In this document: one piece after another, positions 44,680 to 55,150 of the stretch
How positions within the stretch are numbered: the stretch's first letter is position 1
Layout: the number at the start of each line of letters is the position of its first letter
Origin: Beta vulgaris subsp. vulgaris
Lineage: Eukaryota > Streptophyta > Magnoliopsida > Caryophyllales > Amaranthaceae
NCBI RefSeq assembly: GCF_026745355.1
Contig: NC_079206.1
Location: 23,406,899 to 23,470,898 of the forward strand
DNA: 64,000 nucleotides
Direction of reading: 5' to 3'
The notes under the pieces: generated by a model
The model's input: the letters and a program-made list of their open reading frames with translations, nothing else
The model's database searches: none
What the model was told of the DNA's origin: nothing
Position numbers and translations under genes: made by a program

Positions 44680-46453
44680 ATGGATCGGAGGTTCAAATCA
44701 TGTTCTACTATAACTCCTACTACATCCCTATCCCTTAGTCTATTGGATGTGCAAAATCACAACTTTAGTACCCTGGTAGACAGGCTTACAAGTTTACCTG
44801 ACGAACTGTTAATTCGAATCCTTTCCTTGCTTCCTACCAAGGATGCCGCTGCTACATCCATATTGTCTAGGAAATTGAGGCGTGTTTTCCCTTATATTAC
44901 ATCCCTTGACTTTGACGTCTCGCCTATAAATCTTTGTTCGGAAAATCCCTATGCAGTTCAACGTTACCCCACTTTTGTCAAGTTTGTTGACACTATCCTC
45001 CAAGCATACAAGTCTAAGTATCTCACCAGATTTAGACTTCAAGTTGGCAGCGGCGACTTTGTGGATGTCTATTTCTGTGGCTGTTGTTCTAATCACTTTA
45101 AGCAAGGCTGTCTCCCTGACTTGAAAGTTGCTCGTGTTGATGCGTGGATGTCCTTCCCGTTCACGTTTTGTGGACTTCGGGAGCTCGACCTCTGTATTCT
45201 CTTGAGGAACCCAGGGGATGCTCAGCTGCCCCCAGCTATATTCACTTGTAAAACGTTACAAGTGTTGAAGCTTCAGGTCAATATTGGTCTTGATCAAGTT
45301 ATCACCATGCCATCTTATTGCCTCCCAATCTTGAAACTGCTCTCCTTGTCCATGTCTTTTATTTCTGACGATGGCTTCCTGCCAAGGCTAGTATCAAGTT
45401 GCCCTGTCCTAGAAGACCTCACATTTGAAGTTTTTACAAGCCATGTCCATCACACAACTGTCTTCTCGACTTCCCTTAGGAGATTGTGTTTACGAATGAA
45501 TAAACTTGATACTGTGAGCTTCGATAACACTGACATAGTGCTTATCGATACTCCTAATTTGGAGTACCTTGAGTACTCGGATAATGTAGCACACAAGTAC
45601 TCAATCCCAATAATGCATCGTCTTGTTGAAGCAGAACTAGAGATTCTATATATCTTACGATTTGAAAAATTGAGGTTTCTTTTCAGAATATACTTAGCCT
45701 CATCAGAGCCTGTTCTCATGCTCAACATATATCCTTGTTAGGCTTCATGTTGCGGGTATGGCTCAATCTCTATTTTTGTTTTTGTTTTTGTTTTGTTAGG
45801 GGGAAAAAAAAGCTGGTTTGCCTTTTTTCAGCAGTCGTTAGAAAAGAAGCTAACTTTTCTCTTTAATTTGTTGTTGAAGGAGTTTGAATATGCTGGTGAG
45901 AAGGTCTTAAACGATCAACTGCGAACGTTTCCGAATTTAAAACGTCTTGAGCTGCGATGTGGTCTTCTAGATTTTTTTTGGGATAAATTGATCCTACCCT
46001 TTCTCAACTGTTCACCTGCTTTAGAAACACTTGTTTTTACAGAGGTTAGTGTGTGGTTTTGGTATCATTTTACTTACTCATGGCTGATGTTTTAACAGTT
46101 ATGTATTCTTTTTGTTGTTTACTTTGCAGGGACTCTCTTTGTATTATGAAGATGGAGATGGGTGCTTTGATAAAAAGCAACTGAAGTTGGAACGAGATTT
46201 TTTTAGAACAGATCATGCTATTCCTTCATGTTGCAGGTATTGTCTGAAAAAAATAGTGATACAGGATTATCATGGGCTAGAACGGGAAGTGGAAATGATC
46301 CAATTTCTCCTAAGGCATGCATTAGTTTTGGAGGAACTGGTCGTATGCCTATCTCAAACCTCTCTGCATTTAATGCCAGATCTGATATCAGTTGAGAACA
46401 CATTGAACAATTTACCAAAAGCCTCAGTTACCTGTACAATACAAGTGTCATGA
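44680..46453 (+). CDS. F-box/LRR/FBD family protein, possibly frameshifted
   Basis: The N-terminus carries an F-box (LTSLPDELLIRILSLLPTKD, then AAATSILSRKLRRVFP), followed by leucine-rich segments (FCGLRELDL, LPILKLLSL, CPVLEDLTF) and a C-terminal FBD domain (CLKKIVIQDYHGLEREVEMI, LEELVV). F-box proteins give SCF ubiquitin ligases their target specificity; the target is unknown. Proposed exons are 44680-45755, 45880-46044 and 46130-46453, with introns GTATGG...AAG and GTTAGT...GCAG, both in phase 0. Exon 1 changes frame near 45686: the upstream frame stops at 45741 while the family-like sequence (NILSLIRACSHAQHIS) is in another frame. It follows TTTCTTTTCAG, so either a short unusual intron or a small indel is involved. 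A Helitron end lies 375 bp upstream. Confidence 0.8.
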
Positions 46454-46796
46454 TCACCAATTTATTCGCACATTGCAAAAAATAACACTAGTTCTCTCAA
46501 TGCATCTGGAAAGCTTATAACTTGGGCATAGTGGTTCAGCCGAGTTCAGTCTCGTTTGCGGATTGGTTCTCCAACTGGTTCTTATATTTGAGCTCGACGA
46601 ACTTCAAGGAGTTTCAATTTTACAGATGCAGTGGAGGCGGTTAATATTTTGCTTGATCCCAATAGAGTTCCCATGGAACTCTCCTCTTATGGTTGATGAT
46701 ATTATCCATGTTGCTCTTTTGTAGGATAGTTAAAGTTTATAAGGATTGTGTTATTGGGGCCCATGTACTAGCTACTGAAGCTAGGAAAGGGTTGTA
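46454..46796. other. 3' flank of the F-box gene
   Basis: Probably 3' UTR and downstream sequence. The old GAA/LRR-like reading does not continue. No other gene seen. Confidence 0.4.
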
Positions 46797-46873
46797 CTCC
46801 CTCCGTCCCTTTGCCCCATTTACCTCAAAAAGCTCTCACAAAAAGTGAGGCCATGAATAGGGGACAGAGGGAG
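46797..46873. mobile_element. Minimal Stowaway-like MITE, 77 bp
   Basis: CTCCCTCCGTCCCTTTGCCC at the left is mirrored by GACAGAGGGAG at the right, between TA dinucleotides at 46795-46796 and 46874-46875. Little is left besides the ends. Confidence 0.65.
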
Positions 46874-47436
46874 TAGTTGTGCTTTGTTTTTGTAATGCCA
46901 ACAAAAAAAACACTAGTTGTAATTTATTCCCAAGTTGTTTTCTTGTACTTTATTGTATTTATAGTACTTTCGTATTTATAGTTTTAGAACAATTATTGTG
47001 AAATAACTTTTTCACCTATCTAGTCCTGAGTTTTGGTGGGCTGATAAACCCGAACATCAGTTGGGTTGTTTTGGCCAACATCGGCTTAATAATGTAACTT
47101 CTCCCATGAACAGTATGATTATTTTTGGAAACTCATATCATTTTTGTTAGTAAACTGAGGTAGTTTTTCCATCCTCTTTCCTAATTGTCCTCTTTTGTAC
47201 TTGTCTTTAGCAAGGAAAGGGCGGACCTTCGTTCCACCATTTTTTTTTCTTGAACTTAGTTCATCGGAAGCACCGTTTTCAGAAGCATTGCTTTATTCGA
47301 CTCAACTGGGTACACGATTTGGGTGCTTTTCACTTCGATATGTCATCGCATTCATCCTCGCAATCAAATTCAGGTAATTGTTATTTAGACGAAGTAGACG
47401 TTTGTTTGGATATATATTGCGAAACCTAGGTAGGAG

Positions 47437-47600
47437 TGAATGTTCGGTTTTCGGTTTGGATAATTATGGACAATTCCAAATCCAAACCGTATTATTTCGG
47501 TTTTTGAAATTTCAAACTGAATTCAAACCAAATTATATTTCACTCCAATCCAAACTGAAAAATTCAGTTTTTAGGGTTTGGATCCAATCCAAACCGAAAT
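47437..47600. repeat. hAT-like subterminal repeat block without partner end
   Basis: Repeated CCAAACCG / CGGTTTGG and AAATTTCGGTTT-type motifs in both orientations resemble the subterminal blocks of the hAT elements at 14627, 22568 and 53315. The left edge may be TAGGTAGGAGTGAATG at 47429, but no matching right end or duplication was found. Confidence 0.4.
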
Positions 47601-48556
47601 TTCTATTAACTTCAAGCACTTCACAAATACAAATCCTGAAATTCAAGTTTGAAGAGATTTAGTTAAAAAAATAACAACAAACAACAACTACAGGTAGTTC
47701 ATGATAACAATTGGACATTAAGTCTACAATTTTACATTTAACAAGTAGAAATAACAATCAGCAAACAACAGAAGAACACAACATAGGAGCAAGCCACCAA
47801 CTGAAGAACAGTAGCGGCAACAGAGTAGCAACTCCTAAAAACACTCAGAACACGTACAAGTAAAGACAATTAGAAATGATAAGATAATTAGCACCCTAAT
47901 ATGAGTATGAATAACCAGAAGTCTAGCAAAGTTGAATGAAATAAGAAAATAAAGTCAACTGAAATTGGCAAATGAACAAAAAGCTTCCAGCCTTCCTTTG
48001 GTAAACAAACACAATTCCCATAAACAAATGAAGCAATATACAACAACAACAACAACTAAACTTCGAATTTCGTAAGAAGTTTTTTTTAGGAAGAATAGTA
48101 ATTTCTTTTAATTCTCGATCAAGACTAAATCACATAACGAATTAATTAGTCAACCGAAAAATTACAACAATTTAAATTTGAAAAAAAAAGTACCTTTGTA
48201 AAATCGATAGTGTTGATTGAAGAAGAAGAAATGAGGAGTAGACACCCATATGTGAGTAAACCCATACTTCTTTTCAAGGCTTTAAAGTGTCTAAAAAAAT
48301 TATTAAAAATATGTTAAAGAATCCAAAAAAATGTGAGGATTCCAAAAATGCGATTATTTTTTGGAAAAAAGTTTCAGAAACATGTTTTTTGGCGAAAAAG
48401 GGTTGGGAAGGGTTGAGAATGGGGAAAAATGCCTTAAGGTGTCGAAAAGTTCCAGAAAAATGTGCAATGGAGTGGGAAAACTATGCCAACATAATTTCCA
48501 TCTTCATTCCCATCAATATAAACCACCATCCCGTCCACCCACGCCATCCCAACCCG
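47601..48556. other. AT-rich spacer
   Basis: No supported gene. The CACTA transposase homology ends at about 48557, and I found no CACTAGGGG end in this stretch. Confidence 0.4.
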
Positions 48557-51404
48557 CTATAGCCCTCGAATTGGCTGTCCGGGACGACTTCTCTTATACG
48601 ACGCCACAAGTGAAACACCACTATTTTGTTGCGATCTTGACTTTAGATCTTGACGTTCAGTCCAAAATGTATACCCATTAATATCATAACCCTCATAAGA
48701 GCGTACAGCTTCACGAGGACCAAATGCTAACCACTTGACTGTTTCAGGAACGCTTTCATCCAAATCATTGAGTACTCGTTTATGAAACCAATCAATGAAA
48801 GTCTTGTTATGCATATGCGTCAATGCCCTCACTCCTTTTCCAGTATTGCTAACACGTAATTCCTCCATATGTTCACTTAAATAAGGATGGACATCTGGTA
48901 CGTGATGCAATACAAATTAGTGAGCTTGTTTACGCTTTTCTACGGAAGGTGTGATCAATTTTGAACCAATTGTACCCTTGCCCTCAAGTCTGCCCTCGTG
49001 TCCGGATGTCGGAAGTCCAACAGGATCAACACTAGCAAAATACTCAGCCACAAAATTGCTGTCTCTTCACCCACAATCCCTTGAATTATACTACCTTCTG
49101 GTTGTGTAGGATTCCGAACTTTATCCTTCAAAGTTCCCATATATCTCTCAAAAGGATAGCACCACCTCAAAAACACTGGACCACACAGCTTAATTTCTCG
49201 AACTAGATGGACAATGAGATGGACCATAATGTCAAAGAATGGGGGGGGGGGGAGGGGGAATACATCTCAAATTTGCAAAGAGTTTCAACTACTCTGGCCT
49301 GCAAGGAATCGAGGGTCGACGGGTCTAGGACTTTGCTGCAGATTGTATGAAAAAATGAACACAGTTCTGTAATGGTGTGCCTCACATGCTTTGGAAGTAT
49401 CCCACGAATTGCAATCGGTAAGAATACTTGCATCATGACATGACAATCGTGCGATTTCATACTCGATAACTTCAACTCACCATTTAAGGTAACAAAGCGC
49501 TTCATATTCGATGAGTAGCCAGTAGGGACCTTAATGCCATACAATGATCGTTTCTCTGCACGCGACATCGTGTAGCAAGCTGGTGGCAAATAATCTTCTC
49601 CGAATCCTCCACCTTTTTACTTTTCTGAGTTTCATCATTAACCCTTTCCTCCCCTCTTTTCTTCTTCCTTCCGTCCCTTTTCTGAGCCCACAACTCTGGT
49701 CGAAGCCCCTCTTTTTCCAAGTAAAGTCGTGACGCCTTAACATCTTTTGTCTTGCCCGGAATATTCATAAGTGTCGCGAGAATAGCTTCACAAACATTCT
49801 TCTCTATGTGCATGACATCCAAACAATGTCTGACCTTTAGATCTTTCCAATATGGGAGTTTCTAAAAACTGGACTGTTTTTTCCATAATCCTGTAGGTCG
49901 ATCAACCTCACTAGCAGGTTTACCAAAGACTGTTTCAATGCCCTTCACCTGATTATAAACTTCAGTACCAGTTAATGGTCTATGAGCAACTTCTTCTTCA
50001 ACCGTCCCATCGAATATACACATGTTTGCAGCCCTTAAGGTGTGTAGATTTCATGTCACCTAAAAAAATCGGAAGGTTGTTTTCCTTTAGTCTTATACCC
50101 AGATAAGTTCCCATAAGCTGGATAATCGTTCATAGTACAAAAAAGCATGGCACGCAGAGTGAACATCTCATTAGCATACGCATCAAATACTAACACTCCT
50201 TGTTCCACATCTTCTGTAAATCTTCAACAAGCGGCTGAAGGTATACATCTATGTCATTTCCAGGTTGTTTGGGCCCCGATATAAGAAGCGACAACATCAT
50301 GTACTTGCGTTTCATGCACAACCAAGGAGGCAAGTTGTAAACCACTAAAACTACTGGCCATGTACTATGCTGCGAGCTGAGATTGCCAAAAGGGTTCATG
50401 CCATCCGTACATAATCCAAGCCTCAGATTCCTATCCTCATTACCAAATGACTTATGCACCCTGTTGATAGTTTTCCACTCAGGCGAATCAGCCGGATGCT
50501 TGAGCAGACCGTCTTTCTTCCTACGATCTGCATGCCACCTCAAATTCTTCGCATCTCCTTTAATTGAGAACATGCGCTTAAATCTAGGTATTATGGGTAG
50601 ATACCACAACACCTTGCTGGTGGTCCTTCACTACCTCCAGCTCCTTCACGCTTGTACCTCGACAATCCACAACGTGGACACTCATGTAAATGCTCATACT
50701 CATTACGATAAAGCACACAATCGTTAGGACAAGCATGTATCCGCTCGTACTCTAAACCCAAAGGACACATCAGCTTCTTCGCATAATAGTACGACTTTGG
50801 CAGTTCATTTCCATCAGGGAGCATCTCAGCTAAAACTTCCAACAACGATGTGAAACTAGAGTCCGTCCAACCAGCGTTCGACTTAATGTTGAACAGTGTT
50901 ACCACCGGGGAAAGTTTGGTGTACTTTGTACAACCTGGATACAACGGCTTTTCAGCAGCCTGAGACATAGACTCAAAAATACGAGGTCGTCTACACGACT
51001 GATCTTCAACCTCGTGTATCATCTCGTCTACCCGATCCCTATCGTCATCTCCAAATTCATCATCCAAATTCTCATCCCCTAACTCATCATCATCCTTCTT
51101 TTTTTCTTCACATACATCATTCTTTACTCCAGAGCTTCCATATACCTCCCTGCTCACCATGCCAAACCCATACGTGGTATTGAGGCCTAAACCCACGGCG
51201 AAAGACATGCTCCCTAACCACATGTATACTACTAACCTTGCTCACATTTCTACAATCCAAACAAGGACAATAAAAGTCGACTGCTCCAGAGGATGTTTGA
51301 TATTCTAATGCACTTCTACAGAATTCCGAGACCCCATTCACAAACTCAATCGATTCACGACTACCATACATCCAAGTACGATCCATCTCATTCAAGAAGA
51401 CCAC
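48557..51404 (-). pseudogene. CACTA tnp2-family transposase remains
   Basis: From 51404 downward on the minus strand come a transposase-associated domain (MDRTWMYGSR, VDFYCPCLDCRN), a zinc-finger-like part (CPNDCVLYRNEYEHLHECPRCGLSRY in pieces), and the tnp2 core (GLCTDGMNPFGN, YNLPPWLCMKRKYMMLSLLI, DVYLQPLVEDLQ; LRAMLFCTMNDYPAYGN-like sequence near 50100). The tnp2 C-terminus (DVMHIEKNVCEA) follows, then a DUF4218 region (AIRGILPKHVRHTITELCSF, PFERYMGTLKDKVRN) and a DUF4216 start (WLAFGPREAVRSYEGYDING). Frames change at least six times and stops occur, so no functional transposase is made. The protein would have cut and joined TIR ends, acting in the nucleus. Confidence 0.88.
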
Positions 51405-52194
51405 CTCTAATAATTAAACACAACATTCATTATAATGCATCAATCATTATTAAAGTACATACACTCACATATTCAAATCACACACGTATACACAAGCTAA
51501 GATAGTGACATGTTCAATTGTATGCATGCAGTCGAAGGTCCTTATCACTCCAACCTAACCCATCCTTGGACGTCTAATCTCACTAGTGAATATATGCCAA
51601 CTTTTCAATTCTAAGGAAAATCCGGCAGCTTTCCCTACAGTTCTCCAAGTACACAATGTAGATAATTGCTTATCTACATATGTACCCAGAGAACAATGTA
51701 GAGAAACGATAAGCCAAGATTTTCCTCAGAATTGAAAAGAAGACACACATTCACCACCTAAGTGAGATCAAACGTCCAAGAACAGTCCCAAACCGGGGAC
51801 TATTCAAGACTTACTCCTAATGAGTAAGTCTTGAAGGGTATCTAGGCATATATGATGATGATTCAAACAACTTGTAGATTTCATATATAGCTAAATCACA
51901 TTGCTTTTCATACAATCTCATATCAACAAATATATAATACATTTAAAAAATACATATACATTCAATAAATTATCAACTTTGTCTACATGTTAAAGTAGTT
52001 ACCTCTTAACACCAACGACGAGCAATGAAGAGAAAACTTCCTTAGCCTCTTCTTCCTACAATTGACAAAACCCACATTGCACATTATTAATTCAATTAAG
52101 AAAATCAAAAGTAACTTAAAAACAAGATTAATTCATACCTAATTAACCACTCAAATGGTGGAGAAGAGAAGATAAGAGAAGAGAAGAGAAGGGT

Positions 52195-52400
52195 AGTGGT
52201 GGGTGGCGCGCAAGGTGGTGCCGGTCACTGTAGAGTTAGGTCGCGCAAAGTGTGGAGCAGTAGAGTTAGGTCGCGCAAAGTGTGGAGCAATGTGGGTGGC
52301 GCGCAACAGTGGCATGGGTAGCAGTGGTGGTCGCGCAAAAGTGGTGGAGCAATGTGGGTGGCGCGCAAGGTGGTGATGGTGCACTCGAATTAGGTCTCTC
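52195..52400. repeat. Degenerate GTGGGTGGCGCGCAAGGTGG tandem repeat
   Basis: Units such as TAGAGTTAGGTCGCGCAAAG and AATGTGGGTGGCGCGCAA alternate several times in the leader of the CACTA element, just upstream of its transposase region. Confidence 0.7.
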
Positions 52401-52519
52401 AAGGTGGTGGTGGTGCACTCGATTTTTCGCTCGTAATTCTCTAAGGGAGGAAAGTGGGAAAAATAGAGTTGGAGTATGGGATTACTGTACATGCGCGCTT
52501 CAATAATCAAAAAAAAAAT

Positions 52520-52866
52520 TGAACGAAGGGCTGCGCCTTTTTAAAAAAGCGCAACCCTTCACTTTGAAAAGGACCGCGCTTTCTGAAAAAGCGCAGCCCT
52601 TCACAAAGTAGCGCTGCGCTTTTTCAAAAAGCGCAGCCCTTCTCAAAGGGAAGGGCTGCGCTTTTTGAAAAGCGCAACCCTTCTAATGTGAGGAGGGCTG
52701 CGCTTTTGATAGAAGCGCAACCCTACTAACTGAAGGGCTGCGCTTTTCTTCAAAAGCGTAGCCCTTCTGTTATGTTGGGCTGCGCTTTTTTAGAAAAGCG
52801 CAGCCCTTCACTTATAGGGATGCACTTTTATCAAAAGCGCAACCCTTCCTTTTTTTTCCCCTAGTG
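52520..52866 (-). repeat. Eight consecutive palindromes at the CACTA terminus
   Basis: Eight units of about 36-45 bp, each an inverted repeat of GAAGGGCTGCGCTTTT with AAAAGCGCAGCCCTTC, lie one after another up to the TIR. In CACTA elements such subterminal repeats bind the element's accessory protein (TnpA-type). Here each unit is itself a full hairpin. Confidence 0.88.
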
Positions 52867-53240
52867 TATGAATAATCTTAGTGGTTGACGATTTCAACTT
52901 CCATCTTTCACAAAGGCCATGTGTGGTTCAAAAGAAGTAACGCACTCTAAGCTGAAGTAACTCAACTTCCATGAAAGTTGGCTTTCCATAGTAGATAATA
53001 CAATGATTTTAATCATGACTGTAGCTAATACTTTTGGATGTTTTGATGCAAAAACTCGATAAAAGTAGCCCTAACTTTCACATATAAAGATGTAGTCAAG
53101 CCTAGTTTCTTATATAGAAGACCAACACCTCTTAAATTTTCAAAAAATATTATTGAACACATAGTTGAGTGTTCTTGATATTCAGACTCTAACAAAAAGT
53201 TGCACAACATGATCCTTTTCATTTCAAATGACTTAAGATT

Positions 53241-53287
53241 CTCAAAGACATGACTTTTTTTTTTGACGGGCTCAAAGACATGACTTT
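53241..53287 (-). mobile_element. Micro-retroposon: 13-bp insert between 17-bp direct repeats
   Basis: CTCAAAGACATGACTTT lies at 53241-53257 and 53271-53287 around TTTTTTTGACGGG. Confidence 0.6.
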
Positions 53288-53314
53288 AAGGAATAGTGTT
53301 GTCATACTATTGCC

Positions 53315-53633
53315 TAGGGCTGTTCTAAAGTATCCGACCGGATTTCGTATTTTTTCGGATCGGATACGGGTCGGGAAAAGCTCATTTCAGATATCCAAAA
53401 ATATCCGAAACATGGGGTTTTTGAATACGCGATCGGAAATATCCTAAAACACTTGTTTTCAAGACTGGATATCCGATGATCCGGAACTTATTTTTTCAGT
53501 TTTCCTTCGAAAAATTCAAATTTTTAGTTTCCGAATATCCAATCCAAAATTTTGGATATTCAATCTTTTTGGATTGGGTTCGGATCACATTTTCCGCGAT
53601 TCGAAATTTCGGCTCCGAAAATTAACGCCCCTA
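53315..53633. mobile_element. Non-autonomous hAT element 5
   Basis: 319 bp. Ends TAGGGCTGTTCTA and TAGGGGCGTTAAT (reverse complement of the right end). 8-bp duplications CTATTGCC (53307-53314) and ATATTGCC (53634-53641), one mismatch. Interior rich in CGGATATCC/CCGATCC-type motifs in both orientations. Confidence 0.8.
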
Positions 53634-53641
53634 ATATTGCC

Positions 53642-54880
53642 AACAAGGGGTTTGTAAAAGCAAAATTTTTACATCCCCTAATATAATTATCTGAAGGATA
53701 TATACTATGATAAACGGTTGAATTGTTCAAACTGCAGCAGTACCATTAAAAATATATATTATAATCACGAAGTCATGAATCGTGCCTAACCCTTGAAACT
53801 TATACAAAATAAAAAATTCTTTTTTTATTGCTATATGATAAAGGTCAACTTTCAAAGGCAACTACATCGTAACAGTAACACAAAAGCGCAAGAGAAAATT
53901 TTTCAAGATCACATGGCTACATTGCAACTTAACAAGGTATTAGTTTCCCTAATGATGTTCATAACTATTCCATTGAAGATGGGTCAAAGAGTAATTCCAT
54001 ATAGTTTCTTGAGCTCCTTTATTTTGTTAACTGCAAATGAACCAGCATTAAAAGGTTTAGGGTGTCAAGCTAGTTACTTTTTTTTAATGTACCTACAAAA
54101 GCTACTTGATGTACATAGAAGGCATTCTCAATGAACAAACAGAGATGTTGTATACTATATAACTATAATTTAGAGCTAAACTATTGTCAAGAAAAAACTA
54201 TCAAATCTTCAAGGCGACCATAAAAAGCAAAATATTACGAGCATGCGGACATAAACGTGTCATATACATGCGATAGTCAGAGCAAGAAAAATCTTGCTTC
54301 CTTTCCTAAATTAGGATTATGGATAACAAAAGTGGGGAGTTCAAAACAGTCCGCAAAAGTGCCAAGGCTTCGAATATTTCCTACAAGAGCTTAACAACAC
54401 TGCTCCAAAATACAAAGTCTAATCTAGCCTTGTTCTTTTTCATCAGACAACTAACTAAAATCTGACATTAAAACATAGGCATTCACAGGACAAATGATTA
54501 CACATTATTCTCCATTGTACTAATCTATTTTCAGTTTGGAGTCTTCTACAAAACCAGGCCAAAAAAAGACTCTTGGATGCTGCCTAAAAATTGCACATAA
54601 TATTCTTGCCAGTTTCATTTTGGATGAGTACCAAGCATGAGTTTGCACATTGCACTAATAGCAAATTTTTGAGTAGGAGCTGTTCCGCTCCAATTATCAA
54701 CCGCATTTACATATATATGACACAAAAATCTTCTTTAGTAAGCGGAAAACATTTTTGAAAAGAGAGAATTATCAGGGTGTTACAATTTAATTCGTAAGTA
54801 TTCAAGAGTTTTTGTGTTCATGAAATAATAAATCGAAAAAACGTCCGTAATTTGGAAAGTCACAAGTATTTATAGGAAAA
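53642..54880. other. AT-rich spacer
   Basis: The open frame at 53793-54134 has no recognisable domain and is not supported as a gene. Confidence 0.4.
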
Positions 54881-55150
54881 AAGAGCGTGCGCCTCACACG
54901 GTAACCTGCACCTGGCGCAGGCCTACGAGTCAAGTGCACATCCACGCGTCATGCGCACATTGGTGTGCCCGACGCGACCAGCCCAACAAAGGTTGCACAC
55001 GTGTAAACACATTTTTCAAAAGATAAGAAAGAAAATTGGGTCTCACATAGAATCCGCGCCAGGCGCTCATTGGCGCGCCTAACGTGGTCTGGCCAATGTG
55101 CTAGGCGCACGTGGCACCCTGAGCGTCGCCGCCTCGTCCGACGCGTATTA
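54881..55150. repeat. GC-rich block with repeated GGCGCGCC/AGGCGC motifs
   Basis: An island of CpG-rich palindromic motifs (ACCTGGCGCAGG, CGCCAGGCGCTC, TTGGCGCGCC) lies in AT-rich surroundings. On the minus strand TATAAATACTTGTGAC at about 54870 could be a TATA box, so this may be part of an LTR, but no matching LTR was found. Confidence 0.4.

Larger units (their letters stand above)
48557..52866 (-). mobile_element. CACTA (En/Spm) element, 3'-truncated
   Basis: The minus-strand 5' end at 52866 reads CACTAGGGGAAAAAAAAGGA and is followed by a palindromic subterminal array, leader-like repeats, then tnp2-type transposase remains down to 48557. The opposite CACTA end was not found, so at least 4.3 kb of a once larger element remains. 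Confidence 0.85.

Noticed and set aside
53793..54134. 113-residue open frame with a hydrophobic stretch
   Set aside because: No recognisable domain, AT-rich neutral composition, no start or splice context.
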